Position numbers and translations under genes: made by a program
Assembly: GCF_004152935.1 (NCBI RefSeq)
Contig: NZ_SETE01000002.1
Location: 186,001-250,000, forward strand
Source: Brumimicrobium glaciale
Lineage (GTDB): Bacteria; Bacteroidota; Bacteroidia; Flavobacteriales_D; Crocinitomicaceae
Direction of reading: 5' to 3'
DNA length: 64,000 nucleotides
The notes under the pieces: model-generated
What the model saw: only the letters and a program-made list of their open reading frames with translations
What the model was told of the DNA's origin: nothing
Database searches by the model: none
Shown here: positions 34,375-43,392 of the stretch, piece after piece
How the letters are laid out: each line of letters opens with the position of its first letter
Numbering within the stretch: the stretch's first letter is position 1

Positions 34375-35603
34375 TGAAAAACACAATCAAATTAAGTGCT
34401 CTTTTGTTACTTTTTATTGTCCATTTACCTGCTAAGGCACAAGACAATAAGTTAAAACAACATATTCAAATACTCTCCTCTGATTCAATGCAAGGTCGAC
34501 TTGTTGGTACGATTGGAGAGCAAATGGCTGCTGACTACATTCAATCTCAATTTGAAGAATTAAAACTCTCCCCTCTTCCGAATCATTCCTATAAACATGA
34601 TTTCTCTTTTACTTACAATAAAAATCCTCACAGTTATGAGATTAGTTATGATACCATAAAAGGTCAAAATGTTGTTGCCTATATTGATAATGGAGCAAAA
34701 CATACATTTGTATTTGGAGCACATTACGATCATTTAGGTCATAATGAATATAATCTTTCAACAGATCCAAATGGAACTGGATTTATACACAATGGAGCTG
34801 ATGACAATGCATCTGGAGTTGCTGCTGTATTAGAATTAGCGAAGATCTATAGTTCCAATAATATAAAGGAATCTGTAAATTTCATCTTCGCTTGTTTCTC
34901 TGGCGAAGAATTAGGATTGGTAGGGTCAAATGCTTTGGCAAAAACCATTAAAAGTGAATTCCCTAACACATCCTTAATGATCAACTTCGATATGATTGGT
35001 CGCATGGATTCGACTAATAATTTGAATATTGGAGGAATTGGAACTTCTCCAATACTAAATGATGTTGTGAAAAGTAAAAAGCCAATAGACTTTAATATTG
35101 AACTAGATTCTAGCGGTGTTGGCCCTTCTGACCACAGTTCATTCTATTATCAAGACATTCCAGTGCTATTTTTCTTCACTGGTTTGCATACAGATTATCA
35201 CAAACCGAGTGATGATGAGCATAAAATTAACTACTCAAAAATGAATGATATTATTGATTATTCAAAAGCAATAGTTGACTCACTGGCGTTTTCTCCTAAT
35301 TTACCTTTTACCAAAACCAAACTAAAAATAGAGAAAAGGTCAAAGACTTATAAATATTCATTAGGTATTTTTCCAGAGTATAAAAATTATGGAGATGGAT
35401 TACACATTCAAGAAGTAATCGAAAATAGAACCGCTGAAAAGTATGGATTAAAAAGTGGTGACATAATTACAAAAATTGGAAAAACTGATGTTTCAGATAT
35501 TTATTCTTACATGGAAGCTTTATCAAAACTGAAAGCAGACAAAAGTTATAAAGTTAAATTCACTAGAGATGAAAAAGAAATGGTCGTTAAAGTGAAGTTC
35601 TAA
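34374..35603 (+). CDS. exported M28 zinc aminopeptidase with C-terminal PDZ
   Basis: A 409-residue protein with a signal peptide (MKNTIKLSALLLLFIVHLPA...AQ). The M28 zinc ligands are all there: GAHYDHLG (His), NGADDNASG (Asp), SGEELGL (Glu base and ligand), MINFDMIGR (Asp) and GLHTDYHKPSDD (His). A PDZ domain occupies about residues 320-409 (LHIQEVIENRTAEKYGLKSG) and probably binds peptide ends. Such enzymes remove N-terminal residues from peptides in the periplasm or outside. The ATG overlaps the cytochrome stop by one base (TAATG). Confidence 0.88.
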   Translation: MKNTIKLSALLLLFIVHLPAKAQDNKLKQHIQILSSDSMQGRLVGTIGEQMAADYIQSQFEELKLSPLPNHSYKHDFSFTYNKNPHSYEISYDTIKGQNVVAYIDNGAKHTFVFGAHYDHLGHNEYNLSTDPNGTGFIHNGADDNASGVAAVLELAKIYSSNNIKESVNFIFACFSGEELGLVGSNALAKTIKSEFPNTSLMINFDMIGRMDSTNNLNIGGIGTSPILNDVVKSKKPIDFNIELDSSGVGPSDHSSFYYQDIPVLFFFTGLHTDYHKPSDDEHKINYSKMNDIIDYSKAIVDSLAFSPNLPFTKTKLKIEKRSKTYKYSLGIFPEYKNYGDGLHIQEVIENRTAEKYGLKSGDIITKIGKTDVSDIYSYMEALSKLKADKSYKVKFTRDEKEMVVKVKF

Positions 35604-36008
35604 ATCTAAATGCATTTTTCGGTTCTAACTATTTCAATCTATTGGAATTTTGAAATAAACACCGCTAACAGTTGCTAACAGTATAATTTCGGAAACTAAA
35701 AATAGGATTCATGTAGCTGTTTATACCAATAGCAATTGAAGCGCATCAATATTTGACAATAGGTAATTTCAATAATGGTTCCGGAACAAATACAGTTTGT
35801 GCCAATCTACCATCTTAGTTAACAATTAGCTGAAAAGGCAATTAGGACTAAAAGTAAAATTTTAGTCCTTTTGTGATTAAAACTCATTCTATTCCCAAAA
35901 ACTTCATCCAACTAAACCCAATATAACTCCTTAATCTTTTCCTAAACCAAAAGTCTTATCAAAAGTTGACAATTCGTAATTAAAAATTCTTAATTCCCTT
36001 ATATTTCC
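35604..36008. other. 405-bp convergent gap
   Basis: Between the M28 gene and the convergent helicase gene. It contains the hairpin at 35844-35873 and AATTCGTAATT-type short repeats near 35970, and no gene-like frame. Confidence 0.55.
35844..35873. terminator. bidirectional hairpin terminator
   Basis: AGGACTAAAA and TTTTAGTCCT flank a six-base loop and are followed by TTTTG; it has A-rich and T-rich flanks, so it could serve both the M28 gene and the convergent helicase gene. Confidence 0.65.
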
Positions 36009-37322
36009 TTAAATCCCATAAATCCGAACTTTCTTTTTCTTAAAATAAGTGTTGTTCAATTTATCAACCAATTCATCGGCTTTTTTAAGTGGAACCGCCA
36101 CAAATGCACAATCTTGTTTCAATTCAATCATTCCAAGCTCGTCTTTTGTTAAACCTCCTTTTTTCATAAATACACCAGCGATATCACCTTTCGAAATCTT
36201 ATCTTTTCTTCCTCCCGAAATAAATAAGGTGGTGAAAAATGAAGTTGTAATTCCTGCCGTTTTTAATTGATCTAAAGCGCTTGTATTTCTAATAAAGTCA
36301 GGTAAATTCTTGGTTCTGTCTTTTATAATATATGCTGTTCCTTTTTCTGTAACACGGGCTGTACGCCCATTTCTGTGTGTAAATTCTTCGTTTGCATGTG
36401 GCAACTCATAATGAATAATATAACTTAATTCAGGAATATCCAAACCACGTGCAGCTAAATCTGTGGCAACCAAAACTTGTGTACTTCCATTTCTAAATTT
36501 AATCAAAGAACGTTCTCGGTCAATTTGTTCCATTCCACCAGAAAAACAGCTGTGACTAATTTTAAAAGTTTCTAAATATTCACTTACTTCGTCAATAGTT
36601 GCTTTGAAATTACAAAACACAATCCCATTTTGATTTCCAACATGCTTTAAAAGCTTAACTAAAGTCTCTAATTTTTGAGCAGCATAAGTTTCAACAACTT
36701 TAATTTCTAAGTTATTATTTGGCCTGTCTTTTAAATAATTTAAAGTTGAAGCTTCACTCATTTTTACAAATGTCGGAATTTTGATATTTGACGTAGCAGA
36801 AGTTAAAATACGTTTTTTTAAATTCGGTAAGAAGCTAATAATCTGAGTTAATTCCTCTTCAAAGCCAATTTCAAGAATTTTATCGAACTCATCCAACACC
36901 AAATACTTGATTGTATCTGTATCCATTCGTTCATCTGTGAAATGATCTAAAATTCTCCCTGGCGTTCCAATAAGTACTGATGGCGTATGTTTCAGCTCAG
37001 TTCTGTCTTTTGATTTTGAACGACCACCATAAACAGCATTCAATTTAAAACCTGTTCCCATGTGACGAAAAACTTGTTCTATCTGAATGGCTAGTTCACG
37101 TGAAGGAACAACAATTAATGCCTGAAGTCCCTCAATTTTAGGATCTAACATTCTAAACAAAGGCAGTAAAAAAGCCAAGGTTTTCCCTGTTCCAGTTGGT
37201 GAAAGCACGATTGTATTTTCCGTCTTCTCAATCACCTCCTTGGCATCCTGTTGCATTGGATTTAATCCGTTGATATTCAATTTATCTAAAATATCTTGTT
37301 GCGATTTTATAATATTGGCCAT
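36009..37322 (-). CDS. DEAD-box-type RNA helicase, DbpA-like, with DEFD motif II
   Basis: A 437-residue SF2 helicase. Motif I is LSPTGTGKTLAF, Ia VPSRELAIQI, Ib GTPGRILDH, motif II is LDEFDKI (DEFD in place of DEAD), motif III LTSATSN, V ATDLAARGLD and VI HRNGRTAR (Gly kept, but Asn in the usual I/S position). The C-terminal 75 residues (GDIAGVFMKKGGLTKDELG) match a DbpA-type RNA-binding domain. DbpA acts on 23S rRNA helix 92 during 50S assembly. It is adjacent and same-strand to a second DEAD-box gene, separated by a repeat element, so the pair may not form an operon. Confidence 0.82.
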   Translation of the reverse strand: MANIIKSQQDILDKLNINGLNPMQQDAKEVIEKTENTIVLSPTGTGKTLAFLLPLFRMLDPKIEGLQALIVVPSRELAIQIEQVFRHMGTGFKLNAVYGGRSKSKDRTELKHTPSVLIGTPGRILDHFTDERMDTDTIKYLVLDEFDKILEIGFEEELTQIISFLPNLKKRILTSATSNIKIPTFVKMSEASTLNYLKDRPNNNLEIKVVETYAAQKLETLVKLLKHVGNQNGIVFCNFKATIDEVSEYLETFKISHSCFSGGMEQIDRERSLIKFRNGSTQVLVATDLAARGLDIPELSYIIHYELPHANEEFTHRNGRTARVTEKGTAYIIKDRTKNLPDFIRNTSALDQLKTAGITTSFFTTLFISGGRKDKISKGDIAGVFMKKGGLTKDELGMIELKQDCAFVAVPLKKADELVDKLNNTYFKKKKVRIYGI

Positions 37323-37420
37323 TTAAATATGTTTAATTTAAAATAATGTGAAAAATGTCTTTTTTTACTAGTTTCTTGGTCTTTAAACAAACTATACATC
37401 TTCAATTAGAAAGTTTAAAA

Positions 37421-37520
37421 GACAAGGCTTGCGAATCCGATAACTATCGGATTTTAAATATTTAGGCGTTTATCTTTATAAACAACTGAATTTTAAAACG
37501 AGCATAACGCAGGATTTTAA
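37421..37520. repeat. dispersed stem-loop element, GACAAGGCTTG family
   Basis: GACAAGGCTTGCGAA starts the element and CGAGCATAACGCAGG ends it. An inner perfect hairpin AATCCGAT-AACT-ATCGGATT lies at 37434-37453. The borders match the element at 49840 and, in layout, the 140-bp units at 6468. It fills the gap between the two DEAD-box genes. Confidence 0.65.
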
Positions 37521-37535
37521 ATTTTCTAACGAAGA

Positions 37536-38831
37536 TTAATTATTCTCTCTCCAATAATTCGCCAATACCTTTTCAATCAATTCTTCTTTCGTTAAATGAT
37601 GAAATATAGTTTTAACCTGTGTTTTTAATTCTTCGGGCATTTGACGATTGGGTTTAGTTTTGAAAACTTTTTTGGCCCAAACCAAAGTATTATTTTCTTC
37701 AATGTCATCCGCATTTGCTTTTTCAACGGGTTTGAAGTGAATTCCAAGTTCCTTTTCAAAACCAGCAATTTCTTCAACTTCTTCCTTTTGAATAATTGTC
37801 ATTGAAAGCCCCTTAGCTCCTGCTCTTCCTGTTCTCCCGCTTCTGTGAACATAAGCTTCGTGCGTATCAGGAAGATGATAATTTACGATATAAGCCAATT
37901 CTTTAACGTCAATTCCCCTAGCTACTAAATCAGTTGCAACAAGAATATCAATGTGACCTTCACGAAATTGATCCATTATTCGATCACGAATTCCTTGCGA
38001 TAAACTCCCGTGCAATGCTCCTGAAGAAATCTTACGAATTGCTAAGTTCTTTGCCAATTTGTTAACTGCTGCTTTGGTTTTACAAAATATAATTCCTCTG
38101 CCTCCTTCTTGTGTACTTAAGAAATGTAAAAGCACATCCAACTTCTCAATTGGTTCAACAACTAAATATTGATGATCAATTCCTTCATGACCTATTGTTG
38201 CCATATCTGAATTTACAGATACCGCACTTTTTGACATGTAATTATGAACAATATCTTTCAAATCGCCCGGCATTGTGGCACTGAACAATAGCGTTCTGCG
38301 TTTTTTAGGCAATGCTTTAAGAATTGGCATCAAGTCATCTTTCAATGCTTGAAACATCTCATCAGCTTCATCTAAAACTAAGTTTTTCAAAGATTTAATG
38401 TCCAACGCATTTTTCTCCAACAAATCTAAAAAACGACCTGGAGTTGCCACTACAATGTGCGTAGGTGATTTCAATTCTTCAACCTGCGTTTTTATCGGTG
38501 CTCCACCCGAAAGTAGTGTGATTGAAACTTCTGGAGAATGTTTAGCATAGTCCACTAGATTCGTATAAATCTGCTGACTCAATTCTCGTGTTGGAGATAA
38601 AATAAGTGTTTGAATACTATCGTTCTCCGTATCGACCATTTGTAACAATGGCAATCCGAAAGCAGCTGTTTTACCCGTTCCAGTTTTCGCAAGCGCTACG
38701 ATATCCTCATTTTGATTGAGAATTATTGGAATAACTTGTTCTTGAATATCTGTTGCTTCAGTTATTTTTAATTCGTTTAATGCTTGTTGAATCTGTGGAT
38801 TGATTCCTAATTCGGATAAAAGTCTGGACAT
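37536..38831 (-). CDS. DEAD-box RNA helicase
   Basis: A 431-residue RNA helicase: Q motif near the N-terminus, then ALAKTGTGKTAAFGLPL (I), LSPTRELSQQI (Ia), ATPGRFLDLL (Ib), LDEADEMFQ (II), LLFSATMP (III) and HRSGRTGRAG (VI). A 55-residue C-terminal extension (RQMPEELKTQVKTIFHHLTK) is not an obvious RNA-binding domain. It probably remodels RNA in ribosome assembly or mRNA decay; cold induction is common in the family. Promoter-like TATCTTTG on this strand lies just upstream. Confidence 0.9.
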   Translation of the reverse strand: MSRLLSELGINPQIQQALNELKITEATDIQEQVIPIILNQNEDIVALAKTGTGKTAAFGLPLLQMVDTENDSIQTLILSPTRELSQQIYTNLVDYAKHSPEVSITLLSGGAPIKTQVEELKSPTHIVVATPGRFLDLLEKNALDIKSLKNLVLDEADEMFQALKDDLMPILKALPKKRRTLLFSATMPGDLKDIVHNYMSKSAVSVNSDMATIGHEGIDHQYLVVEPIEKLDVLLHFLSTQEGGRGIIFCKTKAAVNKLAKNLAIRKISSGALHGSLSQGIRDRIMDQFREGHIDILVATDLVARGIDVKELAYIVNYHLPDTHEAYVHRSGRTGRAGAKGLSMTIIQKEEVEEIAGFEKELGIHFKPVEKANADDIEENNTLVWAKKVFKTKPNRQMPEELKTQVKTIFHHLTKEELIEKVLANYWRENN

Positions 38832-38845
38832 TGCTATTTTTTCAG

Positions 38846-38853
38846 CAAAGATA
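38846..38853 (-). promoter_or_regulatory. TAnnTTTG -7 box upstream of the DEAD-box gene
   Basis: The reverse strand has TATCTTTG 14 bases before the ATG at 38831, matching the Bacteroidota -7 consensus. The predicted leader would be very short. Confidence 0.45.
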
Positions 38854-39324
38854 GGTACAGTTTTTTGTGAATTGGTGGTTGTGGTAGTTTAATTAGAAAA
38901 TTTCACTATTATTTTAATGAAATGAATCAGGAATTTCGCTAATTCAAGACTAAATAAGAAATAGGATAATAAATATCGAGTTGGCGATGGTTTAAGATTA
39001 TCACGATTAAATAAAAGCTTGAGCTCAAAACTGAGAAGTATATTTTGAAGCTACATTCTACATAATGACATGAGATTGTGAAACCAACAGAATATATTCC
39101 TCCAGTTGAAAAATTCTTAAAATCCATATAATAAGATTTCATCAACTTTATAAATATAAAAGGCTCTATATGAAATACTGTGGGTAATCAATTTTAATCA
39201 TTTGAAAAATTAATAGTATGATACGTATTTAACTGTAACCTGCACGAGTTGTATTTTAAAGTATTTATCCAAATTCATTTCATTTTCACAAGCAAGCATA
39301 TGGGGGTCTGTATTTCAGATGGTT

Positions 39325-39522
39325 AGTCCCGTCGGGACGGCATATTAATAGCCAAGGACGTAAGTCCTTGGTTTAAAACAAATAGATATAATACAAAACC
39401 CAACAAAATCGACCTAATTACATGCAATTAGGTCGATTTTGTTGGGTTTTGTTTCGGTTTGTATCGTTTGGCGGATGGACTTACGTCCATCCCTATTATC
39501 ATGCCGTCCCTCTGGAACTTCG
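39325..39522. repeat. nested inverted-repeat element (REP-like)
   Basis: Left arm: AGTCCCGTCGGGACGGCAT, then ATTAATAGCC and the palindrome CCAAGGACGTAAGTCCTTGG (39352-39371). Right arm: GGATGGACTTACGTCCATCC (39473-39492), then CTATTATC and ATGCCGTCCCTCTGGAACT. The arms are inverted copies with changes, as in REP/BIME-type elements that I recall as common in Bacteroidota genomes. No transposase is present. Confidence 0.75.
39393..39452. repeat. perfect 27-bp hairpin inside the inverted-repeat element
   Basis: 39393-39419 (starting ACAAAACCCAACAAAATCG) is the exact reverse complement of 39426-39452, with a six-base loop ACATGC. No mismatch occurs in 27 pairs. It is centred between the two flanking palindromes and could fold in RNA of either strand or act as a cruciform. 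Confidence 0.9.
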
Positions 39523-39972
39523 AACAATCAATGCTTAAATAACAGGGGCTTATAAAATTAAGCGAAATGTATTTTAATAGAAAGTATCCATTTAAATAAA
39601 AGTAGAATCAAATTAACAATCGTTTAGCTTCAATTAAAACCATAGATTTTAAATCTACCCACACAAAATCATATAGAATCATATAAAATAATATGCTTAC
39701 CATTTAAATCTCAGGATATAATTCAATTTTCATTTAAATACCTCCACCTTGACAAACAATTATTAATGAGCAGATAAAAAAAATACTTCAATGCGAAAAT
39801 ATAAAAATTTGTTTTTATGTTTTCCGAAGGATCTATTTGACTTCCCTAATATGTGAATTTAACAATTTTCAATTGCCATTTTAACAGATCTATAAACCTA
39901 TACAAAAAGCAATTAAATATAAGAAAAGGTTTTGCGATTTAAGTGGGTAACCTAATAAAATAAATAACACAA

Positions 39973-40002
39973 AAAAGCCCAGACAATAATGCCTGGGCTT
40001 TT
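39973..40002 (-). terminator. secDF terminator
   Basis: On the minus strand AAAAGCCCAG and CTGGGCTTTT pair around a ten-base loop and are followed by TTTTTTG; it lies 22 bases after the secDF stop. Confidence 0.8.
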
Positions 40003-40023
40003 ATATATTTTATAGTTAAGAAA

Positions 40024-43000
40024 TTAAACAGTCTCTGCTGTCTCTATTTCCTCATGAATGTGTTTTTTACTTTTCATTAAGTCTGCTACTATTGGTGTTG
40101 CTATACATACAGAAGAGTAAGTACCTACAACAATACCAATCATCAATGCAAACACGAATCCTTTAATTGCACCACCATCAAAGATGAAGATAGTTAACAA
40201 TACGATAAATGTAGACAAAGATGTATTAACAGTACGACCTAACGTTGAGTTAATCGCGTCATTGATGATTTCGTTTTGAGTTTTTCTTCTGTACTTATTC
40301 AAGAATTCACGAATTCTATCGAATACAACCACGGTATCATTTATGGAATAACCTACAACAGTAAGAATCGCAGCAACGAATGCCTGGTCAACTTCCATAT
40401 TGAAAGGAAGTACACCGTGCAATAATGCAAAGATTCCAAGTACGATTATAACATCATGTCCCATCGCTACAATTGCACCCAATCCATATTGCCATTTTCC
40501 GAATCGGATCAGGATATAAACGAAGATAATTACTAATGACAAGATAATTGCAATAGAAGATGATCTTTGTAATTCCTCAGAAACTGTTGGAGAAACTGAA
40601 CGGCTATTTTCAATTGTTGCTGTTCCGAATTGTGCTTCGGCTATTTCTAATGCTTTCAACAAGTCCTTGCGAACAGTTGCTTCAGAGTTAGGCACATTTT
40701 GCAAATAATCTGTAGCGATTTCAACACGGTAATCAGAATTTCTGATTTTTACTTCAACTGAAGCAGGTGCTCCGTCTACTTGTAATCCGTCTCTAAGTAT
40801 TGATTTTATTTGTTCAACATCTTGTCCAACTGGCTTGTCAAAAACAGTTTCGTAAGTTCTACCACCAGAGAATTCAACAGATGGTTTTAAACCACGTGTA
40901 GAGATTGCAATAATTCCTCCTAATACTAAAATACTAGATAAGATATAGAATTTCTTACGGTTCTTGATGAATGCAATATTTACGTTAGTAAATGCATTTT
41001 TCGTCATTGGTGTAGAGAAAGCAAAAGTTTTCTTTTTATCAATTTGAGATTCAAAAATCAAACGAGTAATAACAACCGCTGCAAAAACAGAAGTAAAAAT
41101 ACCGATGATTAATGTCGTTGCGAAACTTTCAATTGGTCCTGTTCCGAATGTTTTCAAAACAATAGCCACTAATAAAGTAGTAACGTTGGCATCAATAATT
41201 GAAGATAATGCGTTTCCGTAACCATCTTTAATAGCCAATTTCATTCCTTTACCTTCACGCAATTCTTCACGAACACGCTCGAAGATAAGTACGTTTGCAT
41301 CCACCGACATACCGATTGTAAGAACGATACCAGCAATACCCGCAAGTGTAAGAACAGCTCCAAAAGCAGCTAAGAAACCAACGATTAAAACGATGTTAAT
41401 AACCAAAGCGATATCAGCAACTAAACCAGCACGACCATAGTAGAATACCATGTAAATCAATACCAATGCAAGAGCAAAAGCGAATGAGATTAAACCTGAA
41501 CGAGAGTTTTCAGCACCAATAGTTGGTCCTACAACTGCTTCATCAACAATAATACATGGTGCTGGAAGTGCTCCTGCATTCAATAAGTTAGTTAATGCTT
41601 GTGCCTCCGCAACTGTAAAGTCTCCAGAAATTAATGTTTGTCCACCTGTAATTGGTCCGTTAATGATTGGTGCGCTATACACTTTCTCATCCATCGTAAT
41701 AGCGATAAAGTTCCCAACGTTTTCAGAAGTCATTTTACCCCATTCTTCAGCACCACGGTCACTCATTTCAATACTTACTCCACGATCAGATTGATTTGGA
41801 TCAAAAGATAAACGTGCATTTTCAATATCAGTACCACCTACTCTAGCTTTTAAAGCTTGTGGAATTTTCATTGCATACAAAGTATAATACGTTGTATCAG
41901 CTATTCCAATATTTTCTCCTTTAGAACCCCAAACGAATTTAATGTTTTCTAACATCAACTCTTCAGCCTTGTCATTAAGGATAGTATTTACTTTTGAAGT
42001 ATCATTTGCTTTTGCAAAACCTAAACGTGGACTATTTTGAAATCTATTTTCAGCATCAATGTTCACTTGGAACATTCTACCAAAAGATGATAATTTAAAA
42101 GTTGTGTCCTTAGCTGCATCTTCTTCAATTGCTAATTCTTCTTCTAAACTTAATGCAGAAGAATCTTCTTTTTTAACGATTTCTGTATTTTCAGTAACTG
42201 TTGTGTCTACATCATCACTAAATAGGTCATCAAACTCGTCATTACTAACATCATCAGAACGTTCGATTAACAATTCGTTAAAGAATCCACCTAACTCTTC
42301 ACCTTTATAAGCAAGGTAAAATTCTAGGTTGGCAGTACTTTGTAAACGTTGTCTTACCGTTGCTTGATCCTTCACACCAGGAAGTTCAATATACAAACGA
42401 TTTGCATTATTGTCCTTAGTAATGTTTGGTTGAGCAACACCGAATTGGTTAATACGATTTTCCATAATCGTTTCCACACCATCCAATGCACCGTCAGAAA
42501 GACCTCTTAAATAAGCCTTAGTAGCTTCGTCAGTTGCTTTATTGGTGATTTTAGAAACAACATCATCAGATGAAAATTCACGAATCAACAAACGATCTGG
42601 GAACATCTCTTGGTGTTTAGCCACGAAAATGTCAATAAAGTCACCTCCTTTAGAGTTGAACTGATCTAATGCGCTTTCATAAGGTTTTTTGAAATGCAAA
42701 TCTCTAGAATTTAAAGCTGCATTTTTCACTAATTCAGACATTGATAACTCAAGTGTCACAGACATCCCTCCTTCAAGGTCAAGTCCTAGCGAAACGCTTT
42801 TTCCTTTTACTTCATTGAAAGTGTTACCTAAGTAAACTACTTCATCATTTTTCTCTTTTAAAATCTCATTGATAAAAGCAGCTTTTGCCAAGGCATAAGC
42901 TTCGTTATCAGTATTGAAATTAACGAAAGTACCGTTAGGCAACTTTACAGAGTCCTCTTTTGCACTAGCTTTAAGTGCTTCTACTCTTTCAATTGCCAAT

Positions 43001-43110
43001 TGCTCAGCTTCCTTTTCAATACCACCTCCAATGAAAGAAAATGAGATTTGGTATATACTTACTACCAGCAGTAAGATAGTAAAAAACCAAAAAAATCCTT
43101 TGTTACGCAT
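40024..43110 (-). CDS. secDF: fused protein translocase subunits SecD-SecF
   Basis: A 1028-residue fusion. The SecD half begins with one helix (MRNKGFFWFFTILLLVVSIY), a large periplasmic domain with SLGLDLEGGMSVTLEL, and its five-helix block (AGIAGIVLTIGMSVDANVLI, then FERVREELREGKG); the SecF half begins about residue 735 (FYILSSILVLGGIIAISTRG) and has the second VGYSINDTVVVFDRIRE block. SecDF uses the proton gradient to pull secreted proteins through SecYEG. The fusion is normal in Bacteroidota. The acidic insert around residues 290-340 (SNDEFDDLFSDDVDT) is not part of the core. Promoter TATATTTG with a TTG 20 bases upstream lies before it. Confidence 0.95.
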   Translation of the reverse strand: MRNKGFFWFFTILLLVVSIYQISFSFIGGGIEKEAEQLAIERVEALKASAKEDSVKLPNGTFVNFNTDNEAYALAKAAFINEILKEKNDEVVYLGNTFNEVKGKSVSLGLDLEGGMSVTLELSMSELVKNAALNSRDLHFKKPYESALDQFNSKGGDFIDIFVAKHQEMFPDRLLIREFSSDDVVSKITNKATDEATKAYLRGLSDGALDGVETIMENRINQFGVAQPNITKDNNANRLYIELPGVKDQATVRQRLQSTANLEFYLAYKGEELGGFFNELLIERSDDVSNDEFDDLFSDDVDTTVTENTEIVKKEDSSALSLEEELAIEEDAAKDTTFKLSSFGRMFQVNIDAENRFQNSPRLGFAKANDTSKVNTILNDKAEELMLENIKFVWGSKGENIGIADTTYYTLYAMKIPQALKARVGGTDIENARLSFDPNQSDRGVSIEMSDRGAEEWGKMTSENVGNFIAITMDEKVYSAPIINGPITGGQTLISGDFTVAEAQALTNLLNAGALPAPCIIVDEAVVGPTIGAENSRSGLISFAFALALVLIYMVFYYGRAGLVADIALVINIVLIVGFLAAFGAVLTLAGIAGIVLTIGMSVDANVLIFERVREELREGKGMKLAIKDGYGNALSSIIDANVTTLLVAIVLKTFGTGPIESFATTLIIGIFTSVFAAVVITRLIFESQIDKKKTFAFSTPMTKNAFTNVNIAFIKNRKKFYILSSILVLGGIIAISTRGLKPSVEFSGGRTYETVFDKPVGQDVEQIKSILRDGLQVDGAPASVEVKIRNSDYRVEIATDYLQNVPNSEATVRKDLLKALEIAEAQFGTATIENSRSVSPTVSEELQRSSSIAIILSLVIIFVYILIRFGKWQYGLGAIVAMGHDVIIVLGIFALLHGVLPFNMEVDQAFVAAILTVVGYSINDTVVVFDRIREFLNKYRRKTQNEIINDAINSTLGRTVNTSLSTFIVLLTIFIFDGGAIKGFVFALMIGIVVGTYSSVCIATPIVADLMKSKKHIHEEIETAETV

Positions 43111-43144
43111 AATTTTAAAGTGTCGTTTATTATTTAATAGCTGG

Positions 43145-43152
43145 CAAATATA
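43145..43152 (-). promoter_or_regulatory. TAnnTTTG -7 box of secDF with -33 TTG
   Basis: TATATTTG on the minus strand, with TTG at 43175-43173 (20-base spacing), is a full match to the Bacteroidota sigma-factor consensus and sits 34 bases upstream of the ATG. Confidence 0.65.
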
Positions 43153-43323
43153 GAATTATCATTTATTAATCACAACCTAAAGTTAAGATGTTATTCATTT
43201 ATTTTAATTTACATAAATATTCGCTCGTCGAAGCTTTACTGTATTCGTCGATAAAAAGGTAAGTTGTGACAATAGAATATACTGAGTTATACCTCTATTA
43301 TTAAATTATTAAGGAGAATTTAT

Positions 43324-43331
43324 TACTTTTG
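43324..43331 (+). promoter_or_regulatory. TAnnTTTG -7 box of the S46 peptidase gene
   Basis: TACTTTTG followed by CAGCC; about 61 bases before the ATG at 43393. No good -33 TTG is seen. Confidence 0.5.
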
Positions 43332-43392
43332 CAGCCATCTGAAATCTCAAATAGATTCAGAATTACCATTAAATTATTAAGTAAAATTAGTT

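Larger units (their letters stand above)
38832..40023. other. 1.2-kb non-coding region between helicase and secDF genes
   Basis: It contains the helicase promoter box, the inverted-repeat element at 39325-39522 with its inner hairpin, and the secDF terminator. The rest is AT-rich with no credible gene. Confidence 0.6.

Noticed and set aside
38939-39145. 68-residue minus-strand frame downstream of the DEAD-box gene
   Set aside because: AT-rich composition with no domain, no promoter, and only chance-level length in a repeat-containing gap.
39325-39522. Complete insertion sequence
   Set aside because: Inverted repeats are present but no transposase frame lies between them; the space is only 100 bp.
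42059-42310. Plus-strand frame inside secDF
   Set aside because: Shadow of the SecDF coding sequence in its acidic insert; low complexity, no support.
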